Positions 43,493-53,591 of a stretch of DNA of 64,000 nucleotides are shown piece after piece. The notes under the pieces were generated by a model. It saw only the letters and a program-made list of their open reading frames with translations. It ran no database searches and was not told the origin of the DNA. This stretch comes from Taiwanofungus camphoratus (Eukaryota; Basidiomycota; Agaricomycetes; Polyporales; Taiwanofungaceae), in the NCBI GenBank assembly GCA_003999685.1, contig CP021224.1:1798001-1862000 (forward strand), written 5' to 3'. The first letter of the stretch is position 1; each line of letters begins with the position of its first letter. The position numbers and the translations under genes are program-made.

Positions 43493-44902
43493 CTACTGCT
43501 CACCATCACCGTAGTCCTCGAACCCATAATCGTCCCACTCATTGTCGTTCATGTAGGAGTTCGTGGGTGGGTCGTAAGTCCCGCGGCGGTAAGCAGGTGG
43601 TGGAGAAACGACAGGGGGGAGGTGATAACTGGACGGGGGAGGTGGGATGACTGGGGGAGGAGTGAATCGGCCATTGGGGCCACGGGTGAAAGGACCAGTA
43701 CTTGCCTCGGGTTCTGCCAGGTGCTGGTTGGGTGGTATCCCTGGTCCGGACAAATGGTTGAGTGATGGTCCGGATGCGTATGGGCGAGGGTGAGGCATAT
43801 CGGTCCGCAATGGACCGGCCGTTGCATTGGTGTGATGGGCGGGTGGCCCATTGCTTCTGGAGTGGGACGGAGTAGGGGGGAGGGGTTGCTCTCTTCTGGA
43901 CATAAGGACACGTGGAGGATTGGTGGCCGACATGACTGGGATGGGTGCCTGCGTGGGGCGGTGAATTGAGTCGACCATTTCGCGACGACGACCCTCTCCC
44001 GGGGCAGGTAAGATGGGCGGGGCAGAAGCGTGGCGTGCTACTGTGCATTCCCGGGATAGATGTCCCGGGGCCGTGCGATGACACTTGGCACAGGTGTAGT
44101 CGGGACAGTCACGTACCCAATGCATCATGCTGCCGCAAGCATGGCATTGCCCTCGAGGTCTCCAGTTGGGTCCAGGGCGCATGTAGTTCGGGAGGGAGTC
44201 GATTCTGCTAGGTATGGCCCCGATGGATTCTTGTCCGGCGGGGGTGTCGATGAAGGTTTGTAGGGGATCTTCGGGCTCGGGCGGTGGGGTGGGCCCGCGT
44301 GTGACAATGTCGGGCTGAGATCGTCGTATAAACCTGGCGTGGCTGGTTCGTCGGTGTGGGGCGATCATGTCCTGGAGGTGGCGGGCCATGGACATGTCGT
44401 CCATCCTGCATAGAGTGTGGACCACCTTGAAGTCTAACTGCCAGATTTTGTTCTTCCATATGGCCAGCTGTTCGGTAGCGTCATCCACCGCTCCTAAGTA
44501 TTGTAGCCTGGCATTGATGTATTCCCCGTACGCTTCTTGCTCGTCCTGGTTGTTCCGCGTATTCGGTAGGGATCCAAGTAGTCGTGCGATATCTCTCGAG
44601 TGTCAAACCAGGATGTCGAGGAGGATAGGGTCCACGTCGTAGACACAACGCGGGTAGTAGATAACGTCGGCTTGTCGGGGTAGGGCGCCTTCTCCCGGTA
44701 TGGGGTTGTGGAACTGGGCGGCGGTTTGGAATCCAAAGAGTGGGCCGTGGCCAGAGGATGCTGAGGACGCCGATGACGAGGACGGTATAGCCGTGGGAGA
44801 TGTGGCTGTCTGCGGTGTATGGGTAGCACGTCGTGTGTCAAGGAAGGCGCGGGCTCAGCCGCGAGCGGCAGCTTGAGCAGTGGTGTTGGACTGGCGAGGC
44901 AT
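43493..44902 (-). pseudogene. Family E ORF3: two zinc knuckles and proline-rich tail
   Basis: From ATG at 44902 (MPRQSNTTAQAAARG) one frame runs 470 codons to 43493, with only two TGAs (after AARG and after LLDILV), both at likely Arg. It starts 42 bp after the pol stop. The middle part is helical (YINARLQYLGAVDDATEQLAIWKNK, FKVVHTLCRMDDMSMARHL). About residue 240-275 come two knuckles, CHACGSMMHWVRDC-PDYT-CAKCHRTAPGHLSREC in outline. A long Pro/Arg/Gly-rich, probably disordered tail follows, ending in acidic YGFEDYGDGEQ. No signal peptide or membrane helix. It resembles family F ORF3 in order and the short family D ORF3 in the knuckle sequence. Not a known env, gag or dUTPase as far as I can tell. 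Confidence 0.75.
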
Positions 44903-44944
44903 GTTGCGGTGGGGGTTAGTTCGTCTGAAGGAAGTGAACTGGTC

Positions 44945-47900
44945 TCAGCTCAAGTTCTTCCTCTCCTTATATGCTCCCAGAAGTTCCTCCGCAGTACCGG
45001 CTAAGTTTGCTTCCGGTTCCCATGAGTCATCTGCCGAGGAATATCCTTTCCACCTGACCCTATATTCATGGCGGTTCTTCCGTAAGTTCTCCCGATGTCT
45101 GATGATAGCTTCAACTTTGTAATTGTCTTCGCCTTCGATAGGTTCCGGGGGTGGCCTCGTGTAGTTCTGGCCATGGATCTCCGTCTCTGTGTATGGCGAT
45201 AGAAGGGCAGCGTGGAAAACGGGATGTATCCGCCATGTCTCCGGGAGTTTCAGCTTGTATGAAACCGGGCCTAGGACTTCAATGATTTCAAAGGGTCCCT
45301 CTCTCTTGGGTGCCAACTTCCTGGAAGGGTATGGCAATTTTAGGTTCCGAGTGTTGAGCCAAACCCTCTGCCCTTTACGAAAACCTTTTCCTCGTGGTTT
45401 GATCCATTTTGCCAATACTGCCTGGGCTAGCTCCATCGCTGAATGTGCCTGTTCTCTTATCTTTTGGAGGTTCTTCAGGCGATAAGCTGTGCCGGGTGTG
45501 TCTGATCCCTTGTGCACAATGGGAATTCCTCGGGGTTCGAAGCCCATCATGACCTTGAAGGGGGACGCCTTGATCGCTGAGTGCTCACGCGAGTTGTGAG
45601 CGAATTGTGCTGAACCTAGCAGTGATGACCAATTGTCCGGGTTGTTGCTCGTGAAGCATCGTAGGTATATCTCCAATTCCTGGTTGACTCGTTCCGTCTC
45701 TCCATCGGTTTGAGGATGGAATGCGGTGCTCATAGCCGACTTGACTCCAGTCATGCAGCAAAGCTCCTGGAATACTTTTGATGCAAACTGCGGTCCTCGA
45801 TCGCTAATGATCTTGTCTGGGAGGCCAAACCACTTGTATACCTCACGATATAGTGCCTCGGCTGTTCCTAATGCGTCAATCGTTTTGTTGCATGGAATGA
45901 AAATTACCCCCTTCGTAAGGTCGTGGTCCACAACGACCAAAACGGAGTCATAGCCCTCTGAAGTCGGCAGATCCGTAATGAAATCGCAGCAGAAAGTACT
46001 GAACGGGGTGGCATGCTGCGCGGATTTAATTGGGAGTAAGGCCGGTCGGGTAGGGTGTGTGTTGACTTTCATTTGCTGGCAAGTGCCGCAACCTTTGATA
46101 TATCGTGTGATGAAGTCAGCCATTCCAGGCCACCAGTAGTCTTGTCGAATGGACGAGAGGGTCTTTTGAATTCCTGGGTGGCCGGCGGAGGGGAGGTCGT
46201 GATAATTCGAGACCGTTTGTCGTCGCAGATCCTTGTCCAGGGGGATATACACTCGATTATCGTAGAGGAGGTCGCCGTCTTTGATTGTCCAGTGGTCAGT
46301 TGAACCTTTTTGTGCATTGCGCATCCCTTCCAAATACATCGAATCATTTACACCTGCTTCTGCGATGGAAGCCCTGAGACTCGTGTCTATGGCCGCTGCC
46401 CATACTTTGTCCGGTAGGACAGTTACATCCTGGTTGTCGGATGAACCGTCGTCGTGGTCGGGGCGTCGAGAGAGTGCGTCACTTTGCACCATTTGCGTGC
46501 CTGGCACATGAACCAACCTGTAATCGAATTCAGATAGGCGTAGAGCCCATTGTGCTTGTCTTCGATTCAGATTCCGTGCCGTCTTCCAGTATGTCAGATT
46601 CTTATGATCGCTGTATATCATGACTGGGTATGGGCTTCCGATGAGGAGGTGACTCCACTTGTTGAGTCCCCTCATGACTGCCATAAGTTCCCGATCGTAG
46701 ACGTCATAGTTTCGTTCCGCTGGCGTCATGCTTTGGGAGATATAACCGCATGGATGCCAATCTCCATTGTCGTCCTTTTGTCTTAGGACAGCGCCCGTGG
46801 CAAACTTCGATGCATCCGTTTCCAACGCGAACGGCTTTTCAGGGTCAGGCATCAGTAGAACCGGTTGTTCCAGGAAGGCCTTCTTTAGTGCCTCAAAAGC
46901 TTCCTGTTGTTCGTCGTCCCAGTGCCATTTGACGTCCTTTCGCGTGAGCGAAACCAGTGGTTGGGCCAAGTGTGAGAACCGATGTATGAACCGACGGTAG
47001 AAGTTCCCAAATCCGACGAACGACCTAACCTCCTTGAGGTTCTTGGGTATCGGCCAATCCTTGATGCCTGCTACCTTGACCGGGTCCATGGCGAGTTGTC
47101 CGGGTCTGATGATCATGCCTAGGAATTCGACTTCTTGCACGTCGAATTTGCATTTCTCTGGTTTGAGATATAGGTCGTTATCTCGAAGTCGCTCGATAAC
47201 TCACCGTGTTCGCTTCTTATGCTCCTCGGGGTCCATCGAGTAGATAAGGATGTCGTCCATGTAGATCGCCAACCATCCTTCCTTGAGCATGTCTGCGAAG
47301 ACCGTGTTCATCATCCGTTGGAACGTCGCCGGTGAGTTGCACATCCCGAAGAACATTACCAGGGGTTCGTAGAACGAGAGAGGTCCTTCCCCAGCTGCTG
47401 GAACACTGAAAGCCGCTTTCCATTCGTCTCCTTCTCGGATCCGTATATTGTTGTACCCCTGCCTGAGATCCATTTTGGTGAAGATGGTCACCTTGTTCAG
47501 CCGTTCCAGGAGTTCCGATATAAGGGGGAGTGGATAACGATCCTTGATAGTTCCCTCGTTGAGTTCCCGATAATCCTGACAAGGTCGATATCCCCCATCT
47601 TTCTTTGCCAATGGTGATTTCGATGGATGGATGTACCCTTTTTGGAGGTTTTCTTCCAAGAACTTATCCAGCTCCGCTCGTTCTTCCCTGTTGAGCGAAT
47701 AAGTGGATTGTTTGAATTCCTTGAAATCTTCCTTCAGGTTGATCTCGTGGTCGTGTTCCGTATGTTTAGGGAGTCGGGCTGCCGCCTGTTTGTCGAATAC
47801 GGGTAGGAGATCGTGAAGGTACTCAGGTACGAGTTCCTTGACAGGTTTCTCTTTCTCCTTGGCATGTTCCTTGATTGCTAATTCCGTTGCTGTGGTGAGT

Positions 47901-48800
47901 CAACCGATGTCGTGCCTGACCTGCCAGATGAGACCATTTTCGAGGCGACGATATGCTCCATCGAGAGGGTATTCCTTCTCCGTAAGCAGGGAGTCTCGAT
48001 ACGCGGGGTGTGAATCCCGTCCGTACGTTGTGATTTGGTCGTCTCCTTCGATGAATGCTATGACCAACTCATCGTCGTCGATTGTTTCCATGGCCTGTTC
48101 GAGTGTGATTCCATTTGCCGAGTTTTCTTCCGTGGTCGAGTCTAGCGAGTTTTGGTACATCGTTTGACGAGGAGTTTCTACCATTGGTAGGATCGGGGAC
48201 ATAGTGTCCACGACTTCCCCATCCCCTTCATCCTCAATTTCTTCGACCGAGGGTTGGCGAGCTTTAATGATTTCTCGAGAGAGAGATTCTGCCGTTAATC
48301 TCTTGATCTCCAGTTGTTTAGCTCTGGTTTCCAACAGGTTTTTCTTCCATTCCCTGGATTCTTCCAGGGTCATGCGGTGTTTAAGCTCCACCCGTCCGGT
48401 CTTCCAATCGATATCCGGGTTTTCCAGTTTGAGCCAGGTATGCCCGAAGATAATATCTTCGTTTCCTATGCTGGCCACATAGGCTTTAATGAATTGGGGT
48501 TCTCCCCCTATCTTGTATGAGAGAAGGGCCCTCTTCATGATGGTAGCTTGCTTATTAGCCGTTCCGTCCACGTTAAATACGGGCATTGGACGGGGTAAAG
48601 CTTCAGTGCGGATGTTGTGTTCTTTTACAAATCTGGGGTGTATGAATATCCCAGAGGTGCCGCTATCGATGAAGGCGTGCGCTTCGACGTCTTTTCGTCC
48701 CACAGTAATTGGAATGTGTAAGGCCCTTTCATTCCGAACTACTAGTACAACACGGGACAGTGAAACTGAAATGGGCAGCGGTTGCGTCGACTCACCCTGC
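44945..48800 (-). pseudogene. Family E pol: protease, RT, RNase H, integrase, chromodomain
   Basis: One frame (-1 to gag) with just two TGAs: 47897 (HDIG-stop-LTT, where D has Arg) and 47198 (KKRTR-stop-VIERL). Protease AFIDSGTSGIFIHP; RT with [11 protein letters not shown]; RNase H FALETDASKFATGAVLRQ; integrase zinc region (HPGIQKTL.. CGTCQQMKVN), DFITDLPTSEGYD, SDRGPQFASKVF, HPQTDGETERVNQE; GPFEIIEVLGPVSYKL; chromodomain YRVRWKGYSSADDSWEPEANL at the end. A 24-bp in-frame deletion removes the SPFFFVD-like segment before KKDGGYRPC, which D retains. RT and integrase catalytic residues are otherwise present. Confidence 0.92.
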
Positions 48801-48811
48801 CCCTTTAAAAA
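48773..48811 (-). promoter_or_regulatory. Candidate -1 ribosomal frameshift site, family E
   Basis: The sense strand reads GGATTTTTAAAGGGGCAG at the gag stop, identical to family D over this stretch. A stem GGGCAG (48802-48797) / CTGCCC (48778-48773) lies just downstream. Gag ends TTT-TAA and pol is open in -1. Confidence 0.5.
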
Positions 48812-50200
48812 TCCTCCGTGGCCAATTCTTCCATGACCTCTCTTTTCTCATCAGCTGACAGGCTCTTGATGTAAGAGCGATAGTCCATGGGGCGCGAGTC
48901 CTGCGCCTTGGGCGTGTTCTTTGTCCTCGCTGTCGCCTTTTTGCGGCAGTCTCGTGCTGAATGTCCCCTATTATGGCAATAGAAGCATAGGTTGTTGTCA
49001 CGGTGGTATTTCCTTTTGCTTTCGTTCAAGGAGCAACCATCCGTCCACTGCTTCCTGTTAGGGGAGGGGGAGAGGTGCGGGTTGGGCGAGTGATGACTGC
49101 ATCCACGTCCATGGGTTCGCCATAATCGACCAAAGTGGTAATGTTGGAGATCTGGTTGATCCCCCTATAGATTGCGTCCAGAGATAGAACGTCTCTGTAC
49201 CATTTTTCCATGGTGTCTGGCCTTTCGGATGTGGCCCTCCCGGCTAATGTGGCGTAGATTTGGCGGTCTAGCCCCTTGATGAATATCGCCCTAAGGGTAG
49301 GGTAATCGTTCTCGGTGCGGTTTCCGTTCGCATCGATGGTTGCGTCCTTCAACTTCGCCTTTTCGGCCAAGAGTCGGAATCTTTCCACATACATTTTAGT
49401 AGTGGTCCTCGTTTTCTTGTTCAGCTGTTTGGCTGGTAACTCCATGAGCACCTGATGTGCTCACTGCACCCCCTCGTGTTCGGGGAATGCCAACTTGAGG
49501 AATGCTTTGAATATATCCCATGTCCTGTAGGGCGCTTGGCCCCCCGCTGCTCGTTCGTAGAACGTGTCACGCCATATGCGTGCGTCTTGCCCTCCCTTCA
49601 TGAGGGCGACCGCGAATGCGATTTTTGCGTCATCGCTGAGGTTGGTATTGTTTGTGGCAGTGAAGTAGTGCTCCACCTGTTGGACAAATCGGTCCAAGTC
49701 TTCCCCTTGCCCGGTGAACGGATCCGGTGCAGGGATGTCGAGTTTGAGGGCTCGAGCCCCTTGTTGTTGGGTCTGGAGGCGAGCGATGAGTGCCTCCAGC
49801 TGCTGCTGGGTCATGTTTCCAATTGTGGCCATTGTGACTCGTCGAGGTGTGGGTGCGGATATTATAGGAGTGGATGAGGAAGAGGATGGAGTAGGTGTGG
49901 GTGTTCGAGAAGTCGAGGCGGTGAACGTGTCCCCGGTGGTTGGTTCGATGGGTGTGGATTCCTGTGACCCTCCCGTGAATAAGATGGCGATGTCTTTTCC
50001 TTCGTCAACAGGGTTTCACTGGAAGTAAGTAGCGAGGTTGGCCTGTGCTTGTTGGATTGGTCGTCTGGATGTTGTTCTAACCCAGGTAAGCGGTGAACTC
50101 GGATAGATCGGGTTCCGGTTCGCGTCTACGAACACTCGTTGTTCGATGTTGTAGAGAAGTGGTTCCTCTCCTCATGTAGGTAACCCCCAATAGTCAGGAT
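48805..50200 (-). pseudogene. Family E gag (capsid, zinc knuckle)
   Basis: Readable from about 50.2 kb (TSYLRTVDPDYWGLPT) to the TAA at 48805-48807. There is no ATG where D has one (ATT instead), so the start codon seems lost. TGAs follow GLPT, ATYFQ and HEGVQ. Capsid: PDPFTGQGEDLDRFVQQVEH and ALMKGGQDARIWRDTFYERA. A 1-nt frame change lies near 49,040 before the CCHC knuckle CFYCHNRGHSARDC. Last residues ELATEDF match D. Confidence 0.8.
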
Positions 50201-50268
50201 CAACGGTCCTGAGGTAAGACGTGGTAATGGATGTATGCCCGCTAGATGGTACTAGGGGCGGCTTAGCG

Positions 50269-50281
50269 TAAGTCTGATCTT
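50269..50281 (-). promoter_or_regulatory. Primer-binding site of family E, self-complementary
   Basis: The sense strand reads AAGATCAGACTTA starting one base after the 5' LTR. Its exact reverse complement TAAGTCTGATCTT (13 nt) lies in the LTR sense strand at 50485-50473, about 34 nt after the TATATATAC box (50520-50511). It fits Tf1-type self-priming. Confidence 0.8.
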
Positions 50282-50282
50282 T

Positions 50283-50772
50283 TGATACAAATTGGTATCT
50301 TGGATCCTATATGTTGCCTCACACGTGAGGGCCTGACCACAATAGAAGGTGGCGAGGTCTTATGGTCGATATAGACCGGGTGTCGTGAAGTCGTAGACTC
50401 GAGCGAGTATCACTCAGATGTGAGCGAGAGGATACAAGACACGAATATGATAGTCGCAAGACTAATGGTAACAAGATCAGACTTAAGGTCCGACCTAAGC
50501 TAAGTACATGGTATATATACAAATACCAATCATGAGCACGGACCAAGAACTACTCTAGGGCAGGAGGTCCGTAATGTGGTACAACTATAGATAAATAGAA
50601 AGTGGTACGATCCGGGCGTATTAGCAATACGTATGAGTGATGAGGAATGTGGTAAGTGGCCCGGATATGAGTCAGAGTCCTATGCGTAAGCGGGGCCGAT
50701 CCGGGGCCCGTACAGTAATAGTCCATGTGTAAGCAATGACCGTGGTAATGATAAGAAATAGAAATTGTTTCA
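50283..50772 (-). repeat. 5' LTR of family E, with promoter
   Basis: 490 bp. On the sense (minus) strand it begins TGAAACAATTTC and ends AATTTGTATCA. TATA box at 50520-50511. Near-identical to 42730-43219. Confidence 0.93.
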
Positions 50773-50777
50773 CCGCC

Positions 50778-52013
50778 GGCCACCCTGGAATTCAGAAAAC
50801 CCTCTCATCTATCCAACGAGACTACTGGTGGCCCGGAATGGCTGACTTCATCACACGATACGTCAAAGGTTGCGGCACTTGCCAGCAAATGAAGGTTAAC
50901 ATGCACCCCACCCGACCAGCCCTACTCCCAACCAAATCCGCGCAGCACGCCACTCCGTTCAGTACATTCTGCTGCGATTTCATTATGGATTTGCCGACTT
51001 CAGAGGGCTACGATTCAATTTTGGTCATTGTGGACCACAACCTTACGAAGGGGGTAATTTTCATTCCATGCAACAAAACGATTGACGCATCAGAGACAGC
51101 TGAGGCATTATATCATGAGGTTTACAAGTGGTTTGGTCTTCCGGACAAGATCATTAGCGATCGAGGACCACAATTCGCATCGAAGGTATTTCAGGAGCTC
51201 TGCCGTATGACCAGAGTCAAGTCGGCTATGAGCACAGCGTTCCACCCTCAAACGGACGGAGAGATGGAACGAGTCAACCAGGAACTGGAGATCTACCTGC
51301 GATGCTTCACGAGCAACAACCCGGACAACTGGTCGTCACTGCTGGGCTCAGCACAGTTCGCTCACAACTCGCGTGAGCACTCTACGATCAAGGCGTCACC
51401 CTTCAAGGTCATGATGGGCTATGAACCTCAAGGGATTCCCGTCGTACACCCCAGATCAGACACACGGGGCGCTGCTTATCGACTGCAGAACTTGCAGAAG
51501 ATTCGGGAAGACGCACACTCAGCAATGGAGCTAGCACAGGCAGTGTTAGCAAGATGCGTGAAACCCAAAGGAACGGGTTTCCGCAAAGGACAAAAGGTAT
51601 GGCTAGACTCACGGAATCTAAAGCTGCCATACCTGACGAGGAAGTTGGCTCCCAAGCGCGAGGGCCCCTTCGAAATCACGGACGTTCTAGGACCGGTGTC
51701 TTACAAGCTGAAACTCCCGACGACATGGCGAGTGCACCCCGTTTTCCACGCTGCACTTCTTTTGCCATACACCGAGACGGACACCCATGGTCCCAATTAC
51801 ATGGAACCACCACCGGAGTTTATCAGTGGCAAAGATAACTACGAAGTCGAAGCTCTGGTCGGACATCGTGAGAATCGCCGAAGGAATCGCCGAGAATATT
51901 GAATCAGGTGGAAAGGTTACTCATCCGCCGATGACTTATGGGAACCGGAAGAGAACTTAGCCGGTACTGCGGATGAGCTGCTAAACGCATATAAGCAGCA
52001 CAAGAATTTATGA
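50778..52013 (+). pseudogene. Family D pol, second part: integrase and chromodomain
   Basis: Continues the frame left at 42729: GHPGIQKTLSSIQRDYWWPG, zinc-finger CGTCQQMKVNMHP, catalytic Asp in FCCDFIMDLP, SDRGPQFASKVFQELC, HPQTDGEMERVNQELE, GPFEITDVLGPVSYKL. A chromodomain follows, split by a TGA at 51900 (REY-stop-IRWKGY; E has Arg). The pol stop TGA (52011-52013) overlaps the ATG of the following ORF (52010) as ATGA, an arrangement that would allow termination-reinitiation. Confidence 0.9.
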
Positions 52014-52309
52014 TGAGTGAAATCAGTCGCATTTTCACCCCACTCATTGCCTGCATGTCTCACTCAAACGGTCCTTCATCCTCATTCACTCGCTACGGTC
52101 CATGCTACCTCTGCGGTAGCACTCGTCACTCGCACTGGACGTGCCCCGACTACAAATGTCTCCGCTGTAGTTGCCCATCGCCTGGGCATTTTACGTGTGA
52201 ATGCACCGCCGTCAATTACGCATTTGCCAACGACCCGGTACTGCCATATCATCCAGAGTGGTTTCTGCATGTCGTTAAACTGCAAGGGAACGACCGTGCA
52301 CGTCGTTAA
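52010..52309 (+). CDS. Family D ORF3, short form with two zinc knuckles
   Basis: 99 aa starting MMSEISRIFTPLIAC, immediately at the pol stop. It carries CYLCGSTRHSHWTC and CLRCSCPSPGHFTCEC joined by PDYK. Spacing and the CPDY linker match family E ORF3 (CGSMMH.. CPDYT.. PGHLSREC). The long N-terminal and proline-rich parts of E ORF3 are missing, so this is either a shortened version or the remains after deletion. 52,310-52,581 is non-coding, with a purine tract before the LTR. Confidence 0.65.
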   Translation: MMSEISRIFTPLIACMSHSNGPSSSFTRYGPCYLCGSTRHSHWTCPDYKCLRCSCPSPGHFTCECTAVNYAFANDPVLPYHPEWFLHVVKLQGNDRARR

Positions 52310-52581
52310 ACTACAACGCACAATCAATATGTTGTAAAACTGTGAAGTTCGAGGTGAAAGGATCCTCGCGGTTGGAGGGGTCATCCCCTATGAGTTCAAG
52401 GGTCATCCCTTATAGGTCACGGTGAAACACCTGCTCGCTACTTCCAGGAAAGTCTTCAAATTTGTCCTGGGAAGTTTGACAAGTCCGTCGTCGCTCATCA
52501 AAGTTCAATTCTGGAGGTGACACGTTCCCCCATTGGAGTTTAGTTGATTGACCAGGCGTTCAATCATAAGTAGAGGGGTAA

Positions 52582-53135
52582 TGATACAATTTCTTTTATC
52601 ACATATCTTATCGGTCGGACCTCGGATCAGTCCTGTGACCTTTCACTTCTAGGACGGGCCTCGGGTAGGCCCAGCTTCTTCGTGCAGCATCTTGACTCAT
52701 CGCTGTTTATGGTACGGGCCCTGGACGGGCCCCGGTTACTCATGGACGTTGACTCATATTGGGCCCCGCTTACACATTCCATCTTACGCTTACTGATTGC
52801 TAATATGGCCCAATGACTCATATCGCCTTACTTACGCTTACTCATGCTGATTCTTAGACCACGTGCCATGGTCCGTGCGCAGGGTAGAATACGTATATAA
52901 GGCCCTGTACTTTGTAGGTTGGACCTTAAGTTCAATCTGGTTACCAAGTAGCTAGTTACCACTAGCAATCTTATACTCGTATCTTGCGACCTCTCGCTTC
53001 GTACCTAAGTACTCGCTCGACTCTATCGACTTCGCCCAGGAGGACATACGCAGTGTCCATAAAGCCTCACTACTATCTCTAGTAGCCAGGTCCTCATGTT
53101 CGAGGCTTTCCGGTCATTGATACCAGCTTGTATCA
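52582..53135 (+). repeat. 3' LTR of family D
   Basis: 554 bp, TGATACAATTTC to CTTGTATCA. It contains TAAGTTCAATCT, the exact complement of the family D primer site. It has an 11-bp tandem duplication not seen in the other D LTRs. It is inserted into repeat G at TTACG. Confidence 0.9.
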
Positions 53136-53569
53136 TTACGTTCGAAGAAGTTGCGTCTACTATCCGCCTTCTACAGTATTTTGAAGGGTTGTGTCTCGTC
53201 CATCTTTGACATCCGTCGAAGAGTTGCGTTCAGTCTTACGTCCGCCTTCAAGCCACATTGAAGGGTTGTGTTAGCATCTCTCTCTAACCCAAGTCCGCCT
53301 TCTACAGTATTTCAAAGGGCTGCGTATCAGCTAAGTTCTCACGTTTAAGCCTCTCCTTAGTATAGTACAGCATAGTAGCGCATCGAAGCTACGTCGAGCA
53401 GTCACGACACACACCGAAGGTCATCGAAGACCTTCGTAGACGTCTCTCGACCCATTTGAGATCGGGAACCCTTTGCTGCTGACTCTCCCCTCCACACTAA
53501 CTAGTTCTATTGCCTTCCAGCTTCTCTAGGTCGTACCCCGGTGGGGTTGGAGTGTTATAGTTTGCATCA
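53136..53569 (-). repeat. Repeat G, partial inverted copy 3
   Basis: It matches the first 430 bp of the copies at 3236 and 60432 in reverse orientation and ends TTTGCATCA. Its inner part was removed where the family D LTR abuts it. The G start lies about 23 bp before the first ATG of the unknown gene that follows. Confidence 0.75.
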
Positions 53570-53591
53570 CCATGTCATTCCACCTGGCTGT

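Larger units (their letters stand above)
42730..50772 (-). mobile_element. Full-length Ty3/gypsy chromodomain retrotransposon, family E
   Basis: Two 490-bp LTRs (42730-43219 and 50283-50772) enclose gag, pol and ORF3 on the minus strand, with target duplication CCGCC. By eye the LTRs differ at two bases, both CpG versus TpG (TACGATCC/TATGATCC and AAGCGGCCC/AAGTGGCCC), so the insertion is recent. The purine tract AAGGGGGTAA lies before the 3' LTR. It sits in the integrase of element D. Internal stops (TGA), a 1-nt gag frameshift and a 24-bp RT deletion mean it was probably copied from an already defective parent. Confidence 0.95.
38037..53135 (+). mobile_element. Ty3/gypsy chromodomain retrotransposon, family D, split by element E
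   Basis: 5' LTR 38037-38579 (543 bp), internal 38580-42729 plus 50778-52581, 3' LTR 52582-53135 (554 bp, with an 11-bp local duplication near GGGCCCTGGACGGGCC). Gag, pol and a short ORF3 follow on the + strand. The purine tract GAGGGGTAA precedes the 3' LTR. Frame is preserved across the E insertion. The outer flanks do not match (GCGCT left, TTACG right). The left flank is LINE-2 and the right is repeat G, so the two ends probably came from different insertions joined by recombination or deletion. Confidence 0.9.

Noticed and set aside
43945-44211. Plus-strand ORFs over family E (for example 43945-44211, 45189-45485, 46767-47000, 49455-49877)
   Set aside because: Antisense to ORF3, pol and gag, whose domains are clear on the minus strand.
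43493-44902. Envelope-like gene in family E
   Set aside because: Position fits, but there is no signal peptide, membrane segment or protease site. Two zinc knuckles point to nucleic-acid binding instead.
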